The translations under genes and the position numbers were made by a program. A stretch of 62,571 nucleotides of DNA from Phycisphaerales bacterium. Lineage in GTDB: Bacteria; Planctomycetota; Phycisphaerae; Phycisphaerales; UBA1924. Shown here in pieces: positions 36,323-46,358 of this stretch. Within the stretch, counting starts at the first letter, position 1. Each line of letters opens with the position of its first letter. The stretch lies in contig JADYXW010000022.1 of the NCBI GenBank assembly GCA_020853975.1, forward strand, positions 1 to 62,571, written 5' to 3'. Under the pieces are notes generated by a model. It saw nothing but the letters and a program-made list of their open reading frames with translations. It was not told the DNA's origin and searched no databases.

Positions 36323-39300
36323 TCACTCGGTCTTGTCGCCCTCGCCCATGTCTTCCTGAGCCTTCTTCTTGGCCTTCAGCAGCCTGCCCATGCCGGCGCC
36401 CGCGTCGCCCGGCACATCGGTGGGCCTGGGCTTCACGGGCATGGGCTGCACGCGCGCGTCGGCCCCGCCCATCGCCGCCGGCCCGCTCGCCTTGCGGAGC
36501 TGCTCCGGAGTGAGCTCAAACTTCGCGCTCGCCACCTGCCCCGCGCGCTTCACCGCGAGCCGCGCCTCGCGCTCCAGCTCCTCGGGCGTGGGCCCGCGCC
36601 CGCCCGTGGCCTGCCGCTCCGCGAGCTTGGCCCGCGCCGCTTCCCGCGCCGCCTTCAGCCCGCCCACGTGCTGCCCCGCGTGCGTCCGCGACGCACCGAA
36701 CCCGCTCCGCACGAACCGCCACATCGCGGGGATGTCGATCCGCACGCGACGGACGCCCACATCCACCAGGAAGAGCGAGATCGCCGCCACCACCGCCCAC
36801 AGCCACATGGGCCTCAGCGCCACCGGGATCTTGAGCCCCACCTTGTCCCACACGTTGTCCGACGCGGCCTGGCCCGTCAGCACGCGCCCGCCCGTCATCT
36901 CCGCCACCTGCGCCAGCAGGGGCATGTTGTCCTCGAGGGTTCGGTACTCATCCGCGAAGGGGCGGCTGACCGCGGCCTGCACGCTCCCCTCGATGTACCC
37001 GCCCGCCGCCGCCGGGTCCGGCGCCGCATACCGCAGACTCAGCACGTACGACCCCGGGCGGTCACTCTCGACCACGCCCTGGTACCGCCCCGGCCCGACC
37101 TGCTTCAGCGTCACGTCGAAGCCCTGGCCGTCCGGGAGCGCCACGCGACCCTTGAAGTTCGCGAAGTTCAGCCTCTCTCCGGAGCTGTCGAGTGCCTCGA
37201 CTGTCACGAGCGTCTGGTCGCCCCGCGTCTCGGTAAAGACGCGCACGTTCGCGCTCCCGCCTGGCCTCATGATCCAGCGGACCTGCTGCTCCCAGAACTG
37301 GCGGTAGTTGCCCCAGGCAACCCAGTCCGTGTTCCAGCGGCTGGTGGCGTCGGAGGTGTACGCGATCACCTTGCCCAGGCCATACTGCCAGCCCGCGAGC
37401 AGCGGATCGCCCTCCTTCACCTTGAGGCTCACCAGCGCCAGCCCCTCGCGCTCGCCGGTCACCACGTAGCCGTTGACCGTGGGCACGCTGGTGACGCCCC
37501 GCAGGGTCTCGCCACCCAGCACGACCTGCACGGGGATCTGGGTTCCTTCCTGGATGAGGCTGCGCCGGACGGTCTGTGCTTCCTTGATGAAGATCTGCGG
37601 GATCGCCGCCAGCCCGGCCTGCGTGTTGATGTGGTAGTGCCTGCCCCCGGTGTACTTGCTGATCTGCTGCATGCGGCTGGTGTCGCCGCCGCTGTGGGGA
37701 TAGACGCCGACGGTGCTGATGGTGATCTTGGCCTCGACGTACTTGTCCAGGAGCGTGGTGGAGGGCGAGGCGGGGTCGCCGTCGCTGATCATGATGACGT
37801 GCCGCTGCCCGGCGTCGGCCTTCTTCAGACCCTCGAGAGCGAGCTCTATAGAGGGGGAGAAGTCCGGCATGTCGCCGAACATGAGGTTATTGATGGCACG
37901 CTTGATCTTCGTGCCGTCACCCACGGGCGAGAGCGCGTGCACCCAGTCCGTCCCGCCTCCCCAGCCATACTCGATGATGCCCGCGAGGTCGAGCTTGGAG
38001 AGCGAGTTGACCGCGGCCTCGCACACCTTCTTGCCCAGGAACGTGCCGTCGGGCGCCTCGACGGAGTGGATGACCAGCGCCAGCGCGCCACGGGGCATCT
38101 GCCGCTTCTGGGGCGGGTCGAGCTTCACGGGCAGCGCGTCCTCGAGCGGCGAGCCAATCCAGCCCCCCGCGCCGAAGGCCTGAGGCCCGCCCACCATCAG
38201 CACGCCGCCCCCGGTGTCGTGGACATACTGCCTGAGGTCCTCCTGGGCCTTCTGCGTGAAGTCGTACGCGGACTGGTTGAAGAGCACGACCGCGTCGAAG
38301 GCGTTGAGGTCCGTAACCGAGGGCGGGAGTTGCTCCGCGTTGCGGATGTCCAGGTCGATCTGGGCCTCGCGCAGGGCGCGGATCAGGGGCTGGGCGGACG
38401 GCAGGGACGCATCCTGGCACAGGAACAGCACCTTGCCCTGCCCGGTCACAAACGTCACGCCGAGGCTCTTGTTGTTCTCAGCCAGCACGTCGCCCACGGC
38501 GCGCCCGTTCGCCACATCCGGCTCAAAGACCGCCTGGAACTTCTGCGGACCCGTGGAGATCGCCTTGATGGGAACCTCGAGCGCATTGATGCCCTGGCGG
38601 AGCTCCACCCGGGCCGCGAGCGCCTCGCTGGACGGGTCCAGGTCCACCGCCTCGCCGTTCATAAGGAGGTTCAGCCTGCCCGCGGTAGGCTGCTGCGAGA
38701 GGAGGACGATGCGGAGGTTCATCGTCTCACCCTCGCGGGCGTTCGCGGGGGCAACCAGCTTGTCGACCAGCACCTCCCGGTCGTACTTGAACCGCAGGGG
38801 CAGCACGTCGATGGGCACGCCCATCGCCTTCGCGGCTTCCGCCGCCTGCAACACGTTCCCATCCGTCTGATTGCCGTCGGAGATCAGCAGCAGGCGGTAC
38901 GCCGCATCTGTGGGCTTGACCGCGAGCGCCAGACGCACGCCCCCCGCGAGGTTAGTCCCGTCCAGGGCGCCCAGGTGCTGCCTCTGCAGCTCCTTGGTCA
39001 GCTTGCTCGGCAGGGCCTGCACGTACGCGTTCTTCGCCGCGGTCACGACGCCCAGCCGGTTGTTCTTGTCGGGCGACGAATCGGCGACACCCTTCACATA
39101 GCCATCCGCCTCGGCCTGCTTCGAGCTCGGCACGGACTCGCTGGTGTCCATGATCACGGTCACCGCGACGTCCTTGGCCTCGCGCCTCCACTGAGGCTCG
39201 GCCATGGCGCCCGCGATGAGGCCGATCACGACCAGCCTCACGATCATCGCGACCCAACGTGTCACCGAGCCAAGGCCCGAGAGGCTCCGCAGCCCCAGCA

Positions 39301-39403
39301 GAACCACCACCAGCCCGCAGATGGGGAAGAGGAGCAACCAGACCGGCGTGTCGAACTGCACGGGGCCGACCGTGAGCGAGGCGAGCACGAGGGTGCCGTT
39401 CAT
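36323..39403 (-). CDS. large membrane VWA / GATase-like protein
   Basis: The 1026-residue protein has TM helices at 21-39 and 50-68, then a VWA domain with MIDAS D86-T-S-E-S90. Ig-like strands and a GATase-like segment follow (RQYVHDTGGGVLMVGGPQAFGAGG, near 400). A second VWA-like stretch is around 480-600 (SIELALEGLKKADAGQRHVIMISDGD), and a final TM helix is at 865-883. A charged, probably cytoplasmic tail of about 140 residues ends the protein. ATG 39403 overlaps the stop of the NHL gene (ATGA). It is probably the client or scaffold of the MoxR system. Confidence 0.88.
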   Translation of the reverse strand: MNGTLVLASLTVGPVQFDTPVWLLLFPICGLVVVLLGLRSLSGLGSVTRWVAMIVRLVVIGLIAGAMAEPQWRREAKDVAVTVIMDTSESVPSSKQAEADGYVKGVADSSPDKNNRLGVVTAAKNAYVQALPSKLTKELQRQHLGALDGTNLAGGVRLALAVKPTDAAYRLLLISDGNQTDGNVLQAAEAAKAMGVPIDVLPLRFKYDREVLVDKLVAPANAREGETMNLRIVLLSQQPTAGRLNLLMNGEAVDLDPSSEALAARVELRQGINALEVPIKAISTGPQKFQAVFEPDVANGRAVGDVLAENNKSLGVTFVTGQGKVLFLCQDASLPSAQPLIRALREAQIDLDIRNAEQLPPSVTDLNAFDAVVLFNQSAYDFTQKAQEDLRQYVHDTGGGVLMVGGPQAFGAGGWIGSPLEDALPVKLDPPQKRQMPRGALALVIHSVEAPDGTFLGKKVCEAAVNSLSKLDLAGIIEYGWGGGTDWVHALSPVGDGTKIKRAINNLMFGDMPDFSPSIELALEGLKKADAGQRHVIMISDGDPASPSTTLLDKYVEAKITISTVGVYPHSGGDTSRMQQISKYTGGRHYHINTQAGLAAIPQIFIKEAQTVRRSLIQEGTQIPVQVVLGGETLRGVTSVPTVNGYVVTGEREGLALVSLKVKEGDPLLAGWQYGLGKVIAYTSDATSRWNTDWVAWGNYRQFWEQQVRWIMRPGGSANVRVFTETRGDQTLVTVEALDSSGERLNFANFKGRVALPDGQGFDVTLKQVGPGRYQGVVESDRPGSYVLSLRYAAPDPAAAGGYIEGSVQAAVSRPFADEYRTLEDNMPLLAQVAEMTGGRVLTGQAASDNVWDKVGLKIPVALRPMWLWAVVAAISLFLVDVGVRRVRIDIPAMWRFVRSGFGASRTHAGQHVGGLKAAREAARAKLAERQATGGRGPTPEELEREARLAVKRAGQVASAKFELTPEQLRKASGPAAMGGADARVQPMPVKPRPTDVPGDAGAGMGRLLKAKKKAQEDMGEGDKTE

Positions 39404-40500
39404 CCGGGCCCCTTCCCGCGATCGCCCGGGGCGCCGACGTGCCGCTTGCCGGCCGGCCGCTCGAACGCCTGCAGCCGGTTGTTCCCCGAGTCGAGCACGA
39501 AGACGCGCGAACCCTCCAGGCACAGGCCCCATGGCGATGCGAGCTGCCCCGCGCGCCTCCCGGCCTCGCCGAACACGCCCAGACTCTCGCCTGTCACCAG
39601 GTCGAATCGCTGCACGCGGTTGCTCCCGAACTCCGCCACCATCGCCGTGCGGTCCCCAAGCAGGACAAGACCATAGGGGTAGCTCATCTGGCCCACTTCA
39701 CGCCCCGCCCGGGCCCGGCCGCCGATCCACCGGACGAGCTGGCCCCCGGGCGTGAAGACGCCGATCCGGTGGTTGCACGCGTCGGTCACGATGAGTTCGC
39801 CCGTCTCCGGCTCGATCTCGATGGATTGGGGCCGATTGAACTCCACCGGGTCCGCCGCCTCACCCGAGCCGAAGCGGCCGAAGGCAAACTCGAACTCGAA
39901 CTCCGCCTCCATGCCGGGTGCCTGCCCGGGCCTCGGGCGAAACGCGCTGATCCGGTCGTGGCCGCCATACTCGCTGACATACAACCGTGCGATGCCTTTG
40001 CCGTCGTGGGTGGGCATGACCGCGACGTCGGTCAGGTAGATGAACTGGCCCTCGCCCTCGCCGTAGGAGCCGAACGTGCCGAGCAGCGTGCCCCTGCCCT
40101 CGTTCAGCCCGCCCGGGGGCGACATGCCCGCGGGGTCATAGATCATCACCCGGTGGTAGTGTGTATCGGGGATGATGACCCGCGTCGGCCCGCCCGCGGG
40201 GGGTGTCCAGACTGTGATCCCGGTGGGCTTGCCGTTCTCCCACTCGGGCATGCGCCACCCGCCCAGGCAGTCGCCCTCGGGCGACAACTTCTGGACGCGG
40301 GCCATCTTGTCGATGACCCACAGAGCCTCTCCATCCGAATCCAGGCACCTGGGATACGAGAACTGCCCGGGGTTCGCGCCGACTTCGCCGAAGCGAACCT
40401 CCACCTCCAGCGGCCCGCCCGCAGAAGGGGCCCGCTCGCACCCCGCCAGGGCCAGCAGGACGCACGCCGAACCAATGTAGACAGACCCCAACTGCCTCAA
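39400..40500 (-). CDS. NHL-repeat beta-propeller lipoprotein (TTG start)
   Basis: The 366-residue protein has a lipoprotein signal ending in LLALAGC. Six or so NHL-type repeats follow, including LYVSEYGGHDRISAF, GELIVTDACNHRIGVFTPGGQLV and RVFVLDSGNNRLQAFERP. NHL propellers bind proteins or ligands; no enzyme site is seen. The TTG at 40500 is preferred: GGAGG lies 8 nt upstream and MRQLGSVYIG opens a clean signal. ATG 40557 would add a non-signal-like extension. Confidence 0.8.
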   Translation of the reverse strand: MRQLGSVYIGSACVLLALAGCERAPSAGGPLEVEVRFGEVGANPGQFSYPRCLDSDGEALWVIDKMARVQKLSPEGDCLGGWRMPEWENGKPTGITVWTPPAGGPTRVIIPDTHYHRVMIYDPAGMSPPGGLNEGRGTLLGTFGSYGEGEGQFIYLTDVAVMPTHDGKGIARLYVSEYGGHDRISAFRPRPGQAPGMEAEFEFEFAFGRFGSGEAADPVEFNRPQSIEIEPETGELIVTDACNHRIGVFTPGGQLVRWIGGRARAGREVGQMSYPYGLVLLGDRTAMVAEFGSNRVQRFDLVTGESLGVFGEAGRRAGQLASPWGLCLEGSRVFVLDSGNNRLQAFERPAGKRHVGAPGDRGKGPG

Positions 40501-40569
40501 CGAGTGAGCCTCCGGTCCCGATGGTACTGTCCAACCCCGATCAGGATGCATTGCCATCCTTCCGAACCG

Positions 40570-42159
40570 CTACGCCCGGATTCCGGACCTGACCCTGCCA
40601 CCCAGCCACGAGCCGACACCCGCGAGCACCCACGTTAGCACCAAGACCTGCAGGACTCCCGCGGCGAGTTCCTCGCTCCGCGCAAAGTGCAGGTCCCCAA
40701 GCAGAGTCTGTGCCAGGCTGACCGATCCCGGGGGCTGGACGATGATCGAGGCTTCGATCTCATGGATGCTAAGGGCCGCCGCACCCGCCGCGGCACACGC
40801 CATGGCCCCCCACCCGCGGGGAAGGCACACCACCATCCACGAAACCAGCCCCGCGCCCTGCAGCCGGCCCAGGTCCGCCAGCGCCCGGGCCTCCCGCGTC
40901 GCGAGCAGCACGCCGGTCACCGCACCCAGCCACGCAAACCGGGCCCCGTGCGCCCAGACCAGCATCCCCGGGCCCTCGGCGACCCCTTCCAGCCCCGGCA
41001 CCTGTTTCGCACACTCCGCGATAGCCCTGCCCACCAGAACCCCGGGCAACAGGCTGAACCCAACCAGCACGCCGCAGAGCACCCTCGCTCCCACACGACT
41101 GGGCCCGAACCCGGACGCCGCCGACACCCACACGACCATCCCCAACAGCAGCGTCACGAGCCCCACGAGCAGCGCGACCCCCGCGCTCTGGCCCACGGCC
41201 ACGCCGCTCACCCTCCAGAACGTCGCCAGCGACCCCCAGTCGCGCAGACTCCAGGCGCACAGGCACAGGGGCACGAGCGTCGAGCAGGCCCACACGACCC
41301 GGGCCAGCCACAGGCACCCGCCGCGGACGGGCGCAGGCTCACGCTGGCCCGCGCCGGCGTCCGACCCCGGCCTCGTGAGCCACCAGCCCGCCACCCCAGC
41401 CAGGACCAGCACGGGCCACGCGCTCACCCACACGCTCGGACCGCCCGGGCTCAGTGTCAGCTCAAACCACGACCGCACGGCGTAGGTGGGCGCATTCGCC
41501 AGGTGCAGCGGAACCGCCGAACCGAACATCACCAGCGCCACGATCGCCACCGCCCCCAACACCCATCGCCAGCAGAGACTCCCGATCAGCCAGACCCGCC
41601 GCAGCAGGCCCCAGGGCTCGAGCCTCAGGGCGTCAAGCAGCCCAGGGTCGAGCCGCCCCAGCCCGACCGCCATGACCATCCCCGCCAGGGGCCACGCCCA
41701 GAGGGCGAGGCCGCCGATGGCGAGCACGCGCCCCACAAGGATCGGCAGCCCGGTCCAGCCTTCCTGCGCGGCACGCTCGATGAGGTCGCCGAGCCATGTT
41801 CCGGGCGCGCGGGCCAGGCCGTACGCCGTGTAGCACAGGTATGAGGGCATCGCGAGTGGCACGAGCCAGAGGGCCGCCCGCTCCCAGGCTCGGCCACGCA
41901 TCACCCAGGCGCATGGCAGCGCCAGCAGCGCGGCCAGCACGCCGATGCCCACCGCCCACGCCGCGCTGGTCGCCAACAGCGAGAGCGAGGGCGCCCACGC
42001 CCCGGGCCGGATCTGGGCCCGCGCCGCCACAACGCCGGAGATCACCGCCGCCGCCGGACCGAGCGCGAGCACGATCGCGGCGGCAGCAAGCAAAGCGGGC
42101 AACCCCCACGCGAAGAGCACAGGGGTTCCCGATCTGGATGTTGGGCCCGCGGGCTCCAA
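40570..42159 (-). CDS. Fe(III)-type (FbpB-like) binding-protein-dependent permease
   Basis: The roughly 529-residue protein has about 12 hydrophobic segments in two halves. The layout fits the fused FbpB/thiamine permease type: ALRLEPWGLLRRVWLIGSL and LGRLQGAGLVSWMVVCLPR stand at the EAA-loop positions of the halves. It is the only part of an uptake system visible; the binding protein and ATPase are not adjacent. The start is a TTG at 42159 or a GTG at 42120; neither has a strong ribosome site. It lies 69 bp upstream of the NHL gene and probably shares its transcript. Confidence 0.7.
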   Translation of the reverse strand: MEPAGPTSRSGTPVLFAWGLPALLAAAAIVLALGPAAAVISGVVAARAQIRPGAWAPSLSLLATSAAWAVGIGVLAALLALPCAWVMRGRAWERAALWLVPLAMPSYLCYTAYGLARAPGTWLGDLIERAAQEGWTGLPILVGRVLAIGGLALWAWPLAGMVMAVGLGRLDPGLLDALRLEPWGLLRRVWLIGSLCWRWVLGAVAIVALVMFGSAVPLHLANAPTYAVRSWFELTLSPGGPSVWVSAWPVLVLAGVAGWWLTRPGSDAGAGQREPAPVRGGCLWLARVVWACSTLVPLCLCAWSLRDWGSLATFWRVSGVAVGQSAGVALLVGLVTLLLGMVVWVSAASGFGPSRVGARVLCGVLVGFSLLPGVLVGRAIAECAKQVPGLEGVAEGPGMLVWAHGARFAWLGAVTGVLLATREARALADLGRLQGAGLVSWMVVCLPRGWGAMACAAAGAAALSIHEIEASIIVQPPGSVSLAQTLLGDLHFARSEELAAGVLQVLVLTWVLAGVGSWLGGRVRSGIRA

Positions 42160-42185
42160 GTCCCCACGGTATGTTCAGACGCTCG

Positions 42186-44492
42186 TCAGGGACAGCCGCC
42201 GCCCCCCACCGCGTTGATGAGCGACGCGACGTCATCCTGATCGACGTTCCCGTCCTGATTGAAGTCCGGATCGATGCCGGTGGGGTTCTCGCCCCCGCCG
42301 ATGACGTTGACGAGGTAGGCGATGTCGTCCTGGTCCACGTTGCCGTCCTGGTTGAGGTCCGGATCACAGGAGACAGGGTTGCAGAGCCAGGAGACGTACG
42401 AGCCGGGAGTGCCTAGGTCGTTTCCAGCGGAGGCCCGCGTGCCGTTGGCGTCACCCAGCGCCGACCTGAACCAGCCGGTGACGTCGTCCTGCCCGAGGTG
42501 CTCGGCGCACGTTTGGCCGCTGGCGTTCTGCGTGCGGGGGGAGCCGGGGAATGTCTGATCGCCGTAGGTCAGCCGGTCAACGAGCGTCCCGGTGTTATCG
42601 AAGAGGTTGATCTCGTCGTTCCGGGCGAGATTGTTGCCCCCCGTGCCGACGGCACCGAGGCCCCCGAGCACCTTCACCGTCTCCGACAGCCCCCACGCGG
42701 TCCGGAAGGTCGTGGCGGCCGCCTCCGTGATGACGACCGACTCGCCGGGCTGCACCACGCCAAAGCCGGAAAGGCTGAACGCTCCGGACACGGCGTGGTC
42801 ATCGTCGAAGCTCCACCCCGTCATGTCGACGGGCTGGCCCGAGACGTTGGTGAACTCGATGAACTCGCCGCTCAGGCCCGAATACATCCACTCGGTGATC
42901 CGCATGCCGCCGGACGCGCCGAAGTTGTACTCGACGATCATGGGGTCCCACTCGGTGTGGGTCGGAAGGAACGACATCGAGGCGAAGCTATTGGATGCGG
43001 TCGCCGCCACGTAGTAGGGCACGCGCTGGCCGCTGGCAGCCGCCACGGGAAGGATGGCGGAGTAGTGCCCCGCGCCGTCGCCGGCCATCTGGGCCACCTG
43101 GTAGGTCCCCGCGGGGCCGGGGCGGTAGTACAGGTCCACCCGGGCGACAGCGCTGCCGTTGGGCGCCACGGTCGCCGTGATGGTGACCTGCTGCGCGGGG
43201 TCGGGAGATTCGTCCGAGGGCACCACACTGCTGATGGTGGGCCCGTTGGCAACCAGCTCCGCCTGCGAGTTCAGAAAGGTGGCGCGGTCGGTGACGAACT
43301 GCTGCAGCCCGGGCACCGTGCCGCCGCAGGGGCCCGAGCAACCGAGCGTCACGCTGCCGGTGAAGTTCTGCTGGAACTGCGTGTAGGTGTAGAGCTTCTT
43401 CGTGTCGGCCTGCACCGCGGCGTCGATGAGGTTGCGCATCGCGGTGACCCGGGGCTCCCAGTAGGCCCAGTTCAGGTCCGCCTTCGCGGTGCGGTAGTGC
43501 GCCATGTAGCGCTGCCTCAGCTCGGCAACGCCCAGCACGCGGTTCAGGAACGGCCTCGTGGTCGTGTTCGTGAAGCTGCGGTTGATGGCCCAGCTCGTCT
43601 GCGTGAAGGTCTCGTTCGCGTCGGTCTGCAGAATGAACGTCCGCCCGTCCGTCGGGTTGCGGTACGTCATGAAGTCAGCGCCCTTGTTCACGTAGCTGTC
43701 GTCGTCGGACAGGATGTTCTCGAAGACGACCGACCAGGTTGACGGATCGACCGCGACAATGGGATCGATCGTCGTGCGCCACGTGGACGTGACGCCGTTG
43801 CTCAGCGCGTTGCACACCGCGATGTGAGGCACCCACGGATCGGCGAACCCGCCCGGGTCCTTGATCTCGTACGCGGTGCTGTAGCCCGTGGACATCGCGC
43901 CGTTGTACCGCAGCCCCGGCCCGTTCGGGTTGTTCGCGCACTTGATGCGGAGCCCGCCCGTGTCCGCGAAGTGCGTCGAGAGCATCGCTTTGTTGAACTG
44001 CTGAACGTTCGCGTACACACCCCAGTTCTGCCCGTTGATCGTCACCACAACGTGGTTCGACCTTGGGTGAGGCATGAACTGCGAGACGTAGTTGTTGTAG
44101 AGCACCTCGCGGCAGAACGTCGGATCGTGGAATGCATTGTTGAAGTTGAGCGAGCCGTAGCCCATCAGGCTCTGCTCGGGGTCCACCGCGTCCATCTCGA
44201 CATTCAGCGAGAACTTCTGGGAACCGGCGGGCAACGCCGAGTACGAGGTGTTCCCCCGGATGCGGAACCCAACATTGGGGTACGTGACCCCATCCACGGT
44301 GAGAGTGCCGATGAGGTTCGTCTGGGCCGCGTAGTTGTTGCGGAGAAGGGTTTCCCAGTTCGCTTCCTGGAACTGGATGTTCATCGTCCGTAGCACGGTC
44401 GTGTCGTACAGGTCCTGGGCCCGGCCCGCCGACGCCGCCAGACACACTGCCAACCCAAACGCAGCTCCGGCCAGAAGACTTTGAACGCTCAT
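42186..44492 (-). CDS. secreted CotH-kinase / lamin-tail / dockerin protein
   Basis: The 768-residue protein has a signal peptide (ending ASAGRAQ). A CotH-kinase domain covers about 30-400, with PNVGFRIRGNTSYS, SLNVEMDAVDPEQSLMGYGSLNFNNA and WGVYANVQQFNKAML. An Ig-like region follows (about 430-540), then a lamin-tail domain (about 545-690, MRITEWMYSGLSGEFIEFTN). It ends in the duplicated dockerin (CDPDLNQDGNVDQDDI, GGGCP). CotH proteins are secreted atypical kinases; active-site residues cannot be checked without alignment. GGAG precedes ATG 44492. Confidence 0.88.
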   Translation of the reverse strand: MSVQSLLAGAAFGLAVCLAASAGRAQDLYDTTVLRTMNIQFQEANWETLLRNNYAAQTNLIGTLTVDGVTYPNVGFRIRGNTSYSALPAGSQKFSLNVEMDAVDPEQSLMGYGSLNFNNAFHDPTFCREVLYNNYVSQFMPHPRSNHVVVTINGQNWGVYANVQQFNKAMLSTHFADTGGLRIKCANNPNGPGLRYNGAMSTGYSTAYEIKDPGGFADPWVPHIAVCNALSNGVTSTWRTTIDPIVAVDPSTWSVVFENILSDDDSYVNKGADFMTYRNPTDGRTFILQTDANETFTQTSWAINRSFTNTTTRPFLNRVLGVAELRQRYMAHYRTAKADLNWAYWEPRVTAMRNLIDAAVQADTKKLYTYTQFQQNFTGSVTLGCSGPCGGTVPGLQQFVTDRATFLNSQAELVANGPTISSVVPSDESPDPAQQVTITATVAPNGSAVARVDLYYRPGPAGTYQVAQMAGDGAGHYSAILPVAAASGQRVPYYVAATASNSFASMSFLPTHTEWDPMIVEYNFGASGGMRITEWMYSGLSGEFIEFTNVSGQPVDMTGWSFDDDHAVSGAFSLSGFGVVQPGESVVITEAAATTFRTAWGLSETVKVLGGLGAVGTGGNNLARNDEINLFDNTGTLVDRLTYGDQTFPGSPRTQNASGQTCAEHLGQDDVTGWFRSALGDANGTRASAGNDLGTPGSYVSWLCNPVSCDPDLNQDGNVDQDDIAYLVNVIGGGENPTGIDPDFNQDGNVDQDDVASLINAVGGGGCP

Positions 44493-44640
44493 GGGTTCAC
44501 TCCAGCCCCCACCACCAGCCAGACAACAGCCGCACTCGCGTCGGCTCGCGACGTGCCCCGCGCGCCCTGCCACCAAGGCCGGGCACGCGAAGGCAAGAAA
44601 CGCTACGAGGATGTCTGGATTGCGTTACGTGGGCAGAAAA

Positions 44641-45879
44641 TCAGTCTGCGAGGGCTGGGGCCGTCGGCGCTGCGCCCGCGGAGAGTTCGAGCATGCGGTC
44701 GAGGGCCCGCAGGGCCGAGGCGCGGACGTTGGGGTGCACGCGGATCTCATTCACCACTCTGGGCTTGCCATCCTTCCCCCCACGCCCGCCGAACCGTCCC
44801 ATGAGGTGGTCCAGCACCCACAGCAGGTGGGGCTGGTCGATCCGGTACATCGTGGTGCACAGGCACTGGCAGTCGGAGAGGATTCGCACGTGCACCCCGC
44901 GCGCCGCCGCGGCTTTCGCGATCCGGTTCACGAGGTGCACCTCGGTCCCGATCGCCCAGCGCGAGCCCGGGGCCGCGCGCCCCACCGTCCGGATGATGTG
45001 CTCAGTCGAGCCCGACATGTCGGCAAGGTCCACCACCTCCTTGCAGCACTCCGGGTGCACGAGGATTGTGGTGTTCGTTCCCTCCCGACGGTCGGCCTCG
45101 CGCACCTGCGCGCAATGCTCCGGCCTGAACAGCTTGTGCACCGAGCAATGACCGGCCCAGAGCATCACGCGGCTCGCCTCCAGTTGTTCGGGCGTCGCGC
45201 CGCCGAGCTCTTCCCCGCGCCGCGCCAGCCTCGGGTCATACACGCAGGTCTGAGTCGCCACATCCACCCCGAACGCCGAGGCGGTGTTTCGCCCCAGGTG
45301 CTGGTCGGGGAGGAACAGCACCTTCACGTCATCGTGGGGCGTCTCGCCTCCCCGCATGGCCCAGGCAAAGACGGACGCCGCGTTTGAGCTGGTGCAGCAC
45401 GCCCCGCCGTGGTCCCCCACAAACGCCTTGATCGCCGCGGAAGAGTTCACATAGGTCACCGGCACGATGCGTCCGCGCCACCCCCGCCGGGCGAGCGCCG
45501 CGTGCATGTCCTCCCAGGCCTGCACCGTGTCGTCGTGCTGCGCCATGTCCGCCATGGAGCACCCCGCCGAGAGGTCCGGCAGGATCACCGACACCCCGTC
45601 GGGCGTCAGCATGTCCGCAGTTTCCGCCATGAAGTGCACGCCGCAGAACACGACGTGCCTCAGGTTGCCCCGCCGGCTCGCAAGGTCCGCGGCGGTCTGA
45701 CTGAGCTTCAGCGAGTCGCCCGTGACGTCCGCGTGCCGGATGATCTCGTCGGTCTGGTAGTGATGCCCGAGGATCACCAGCGACTCACCGAGCTCGCGCC
45801 GCCTCTCGCTGATCGCCGCCGCGAGGTCGTCGGGACTCATCCTGAGGTAGGGCTCCGGAAGCGAGGGCTGCCACAGCAT
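44641..45879 (-). CDS. nadA: quinolinate synthase A
   Basis: NadA condenses iminoaspartate with dihydroxyacetone phosphate to quinolinate in NAD synthesis, using a [4Fe-4S] cluster. The 412-residue protein has ILGHHYQ, DSLKLSQTAAD, CCTSSNAA, GHCSVHKLF and the late CQCLCTTMYR, the expected cluster and active-site segments. No nadB or nadC lies nearby. The shorter start at 45840 (MSPDD) is possible. Confidence 0.93.
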   Translation of the reverse strand: MLWQPSLPEPYLRMSPDDLAAAISERRRELGESLVILGHHYQTDEIIRHADVTGDSLKLSQTAADLASRRGNLRHVVFCGVHFMAETADMLTPDGVSVILPDLSAGCSMADMAQHDDTVQAWEDMHAALARRGWRGRIVPVTYVNSSAAIKAFVGDHGGACCTSSNAASVFAWAMRGGETPHDDVKVLFLPDQHLGRNTASAFGVDVATQTCVYDPRLARRGEELGGATPEQLEASRVMLWAGHCSVHKLFRPEHCAQVREADRREGTNTTILVHPECCKEVVDLADMSGSTEHIIRTVGRAAPGSRWAIGTEVHLVNRIAKAAAARGVHVRILSDCQCLCTTMYRIDQPHLLWVLDHLMGRFGGRGGKDGKPRVVNEIRVHPNVRASALRALDRMLELSAGAAPTAPALAD

Positions 45880-45884
45880 GCAGG

Positions 45885-45890
45885 AGTGTA
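45885..45890 (-). promoter_or_regulatory. -10-like TACACT 5 nt before the nadA ATG
   Basis: On the minus strand TACACT is followed by CCTGC and ATG 45879. This is the same TACACT-N5-ATG layout as at 26183. Confidence 0.4.
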
Positions 45891-45914
45891 CGGGGTCATC
45901 CCGCTCCCGCGGAA

Positions 45915-46265
45915 CTACGCCGCGAGGCGAGACTGGGCGGCGGCCGCGTACTCCACGCCGGCGATCTGATCTCCCCCGGGGGTGCCCATGACCCGCACGA
46001 CACGCGCGGACCTCTGGTTGGAGGCCTCGAGGAGCTGCCTGGGGTGGAGCGCAATGAGCACCTCGACCTCGTCGCCCGGGCGCAGGGGCCTGGGCGCCCG
46101 CACTCGCAGCATCGCGCCGCCCGCGGACAGGTCGCACGTGCTCGCCGCGAGGTACCGCCCCGTGGGGCGGTGAAAGAGCTTGCAGGGCCGCACCATCGCC
46201 TGTCGGGGCGAGCGCCGACGCTCGACCCCTGGCTCCGTCCCGGTCTCCGGCTGGCAGGTTCTCAT
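45915..46265 (-). CDS. PilZ-domain protein
   Basis: The 116-residue single PilZ domain carries the Arg-rich start RRRSPRQ and the DLSAGGAM motif that together bind cyclic di-GMP. It would be a cytoplasmic c-di-GMP receptor. No guanylate cyclase or phosphodiesterase gene is near. It is divergent from the glycosyltransferase at 46359, so the two may be co-regulated. Confidence 0.85.
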   Translation of the reverse strand: MRTCQPETGTEPGVERRRSPRQAMVRPCKLFHRPTGRYLAASTCDLSAGGAMLRVRAPRPLRPGDEVEVLIALHPRQLLEASNQRSARVVRVMGTPGGDQIAGVEYAAAAQSRLAA

Positions 46266-46358
46266 CCCGCCCGTACATCGACCGGCGCCAAGTGCCACTT
46301 TCCACTCGCTGCCCAGCGTCCGTAAACACCCCCACACCCCCGGGCCGATAACACCCTC

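Noticed and set aside
35741..39676. 1311-codon plus-strand frame under the MoxR/VWA genes
   Set aside because: Antisense shadow of two well-supported genes; composition is Arg/His/Val-rich.
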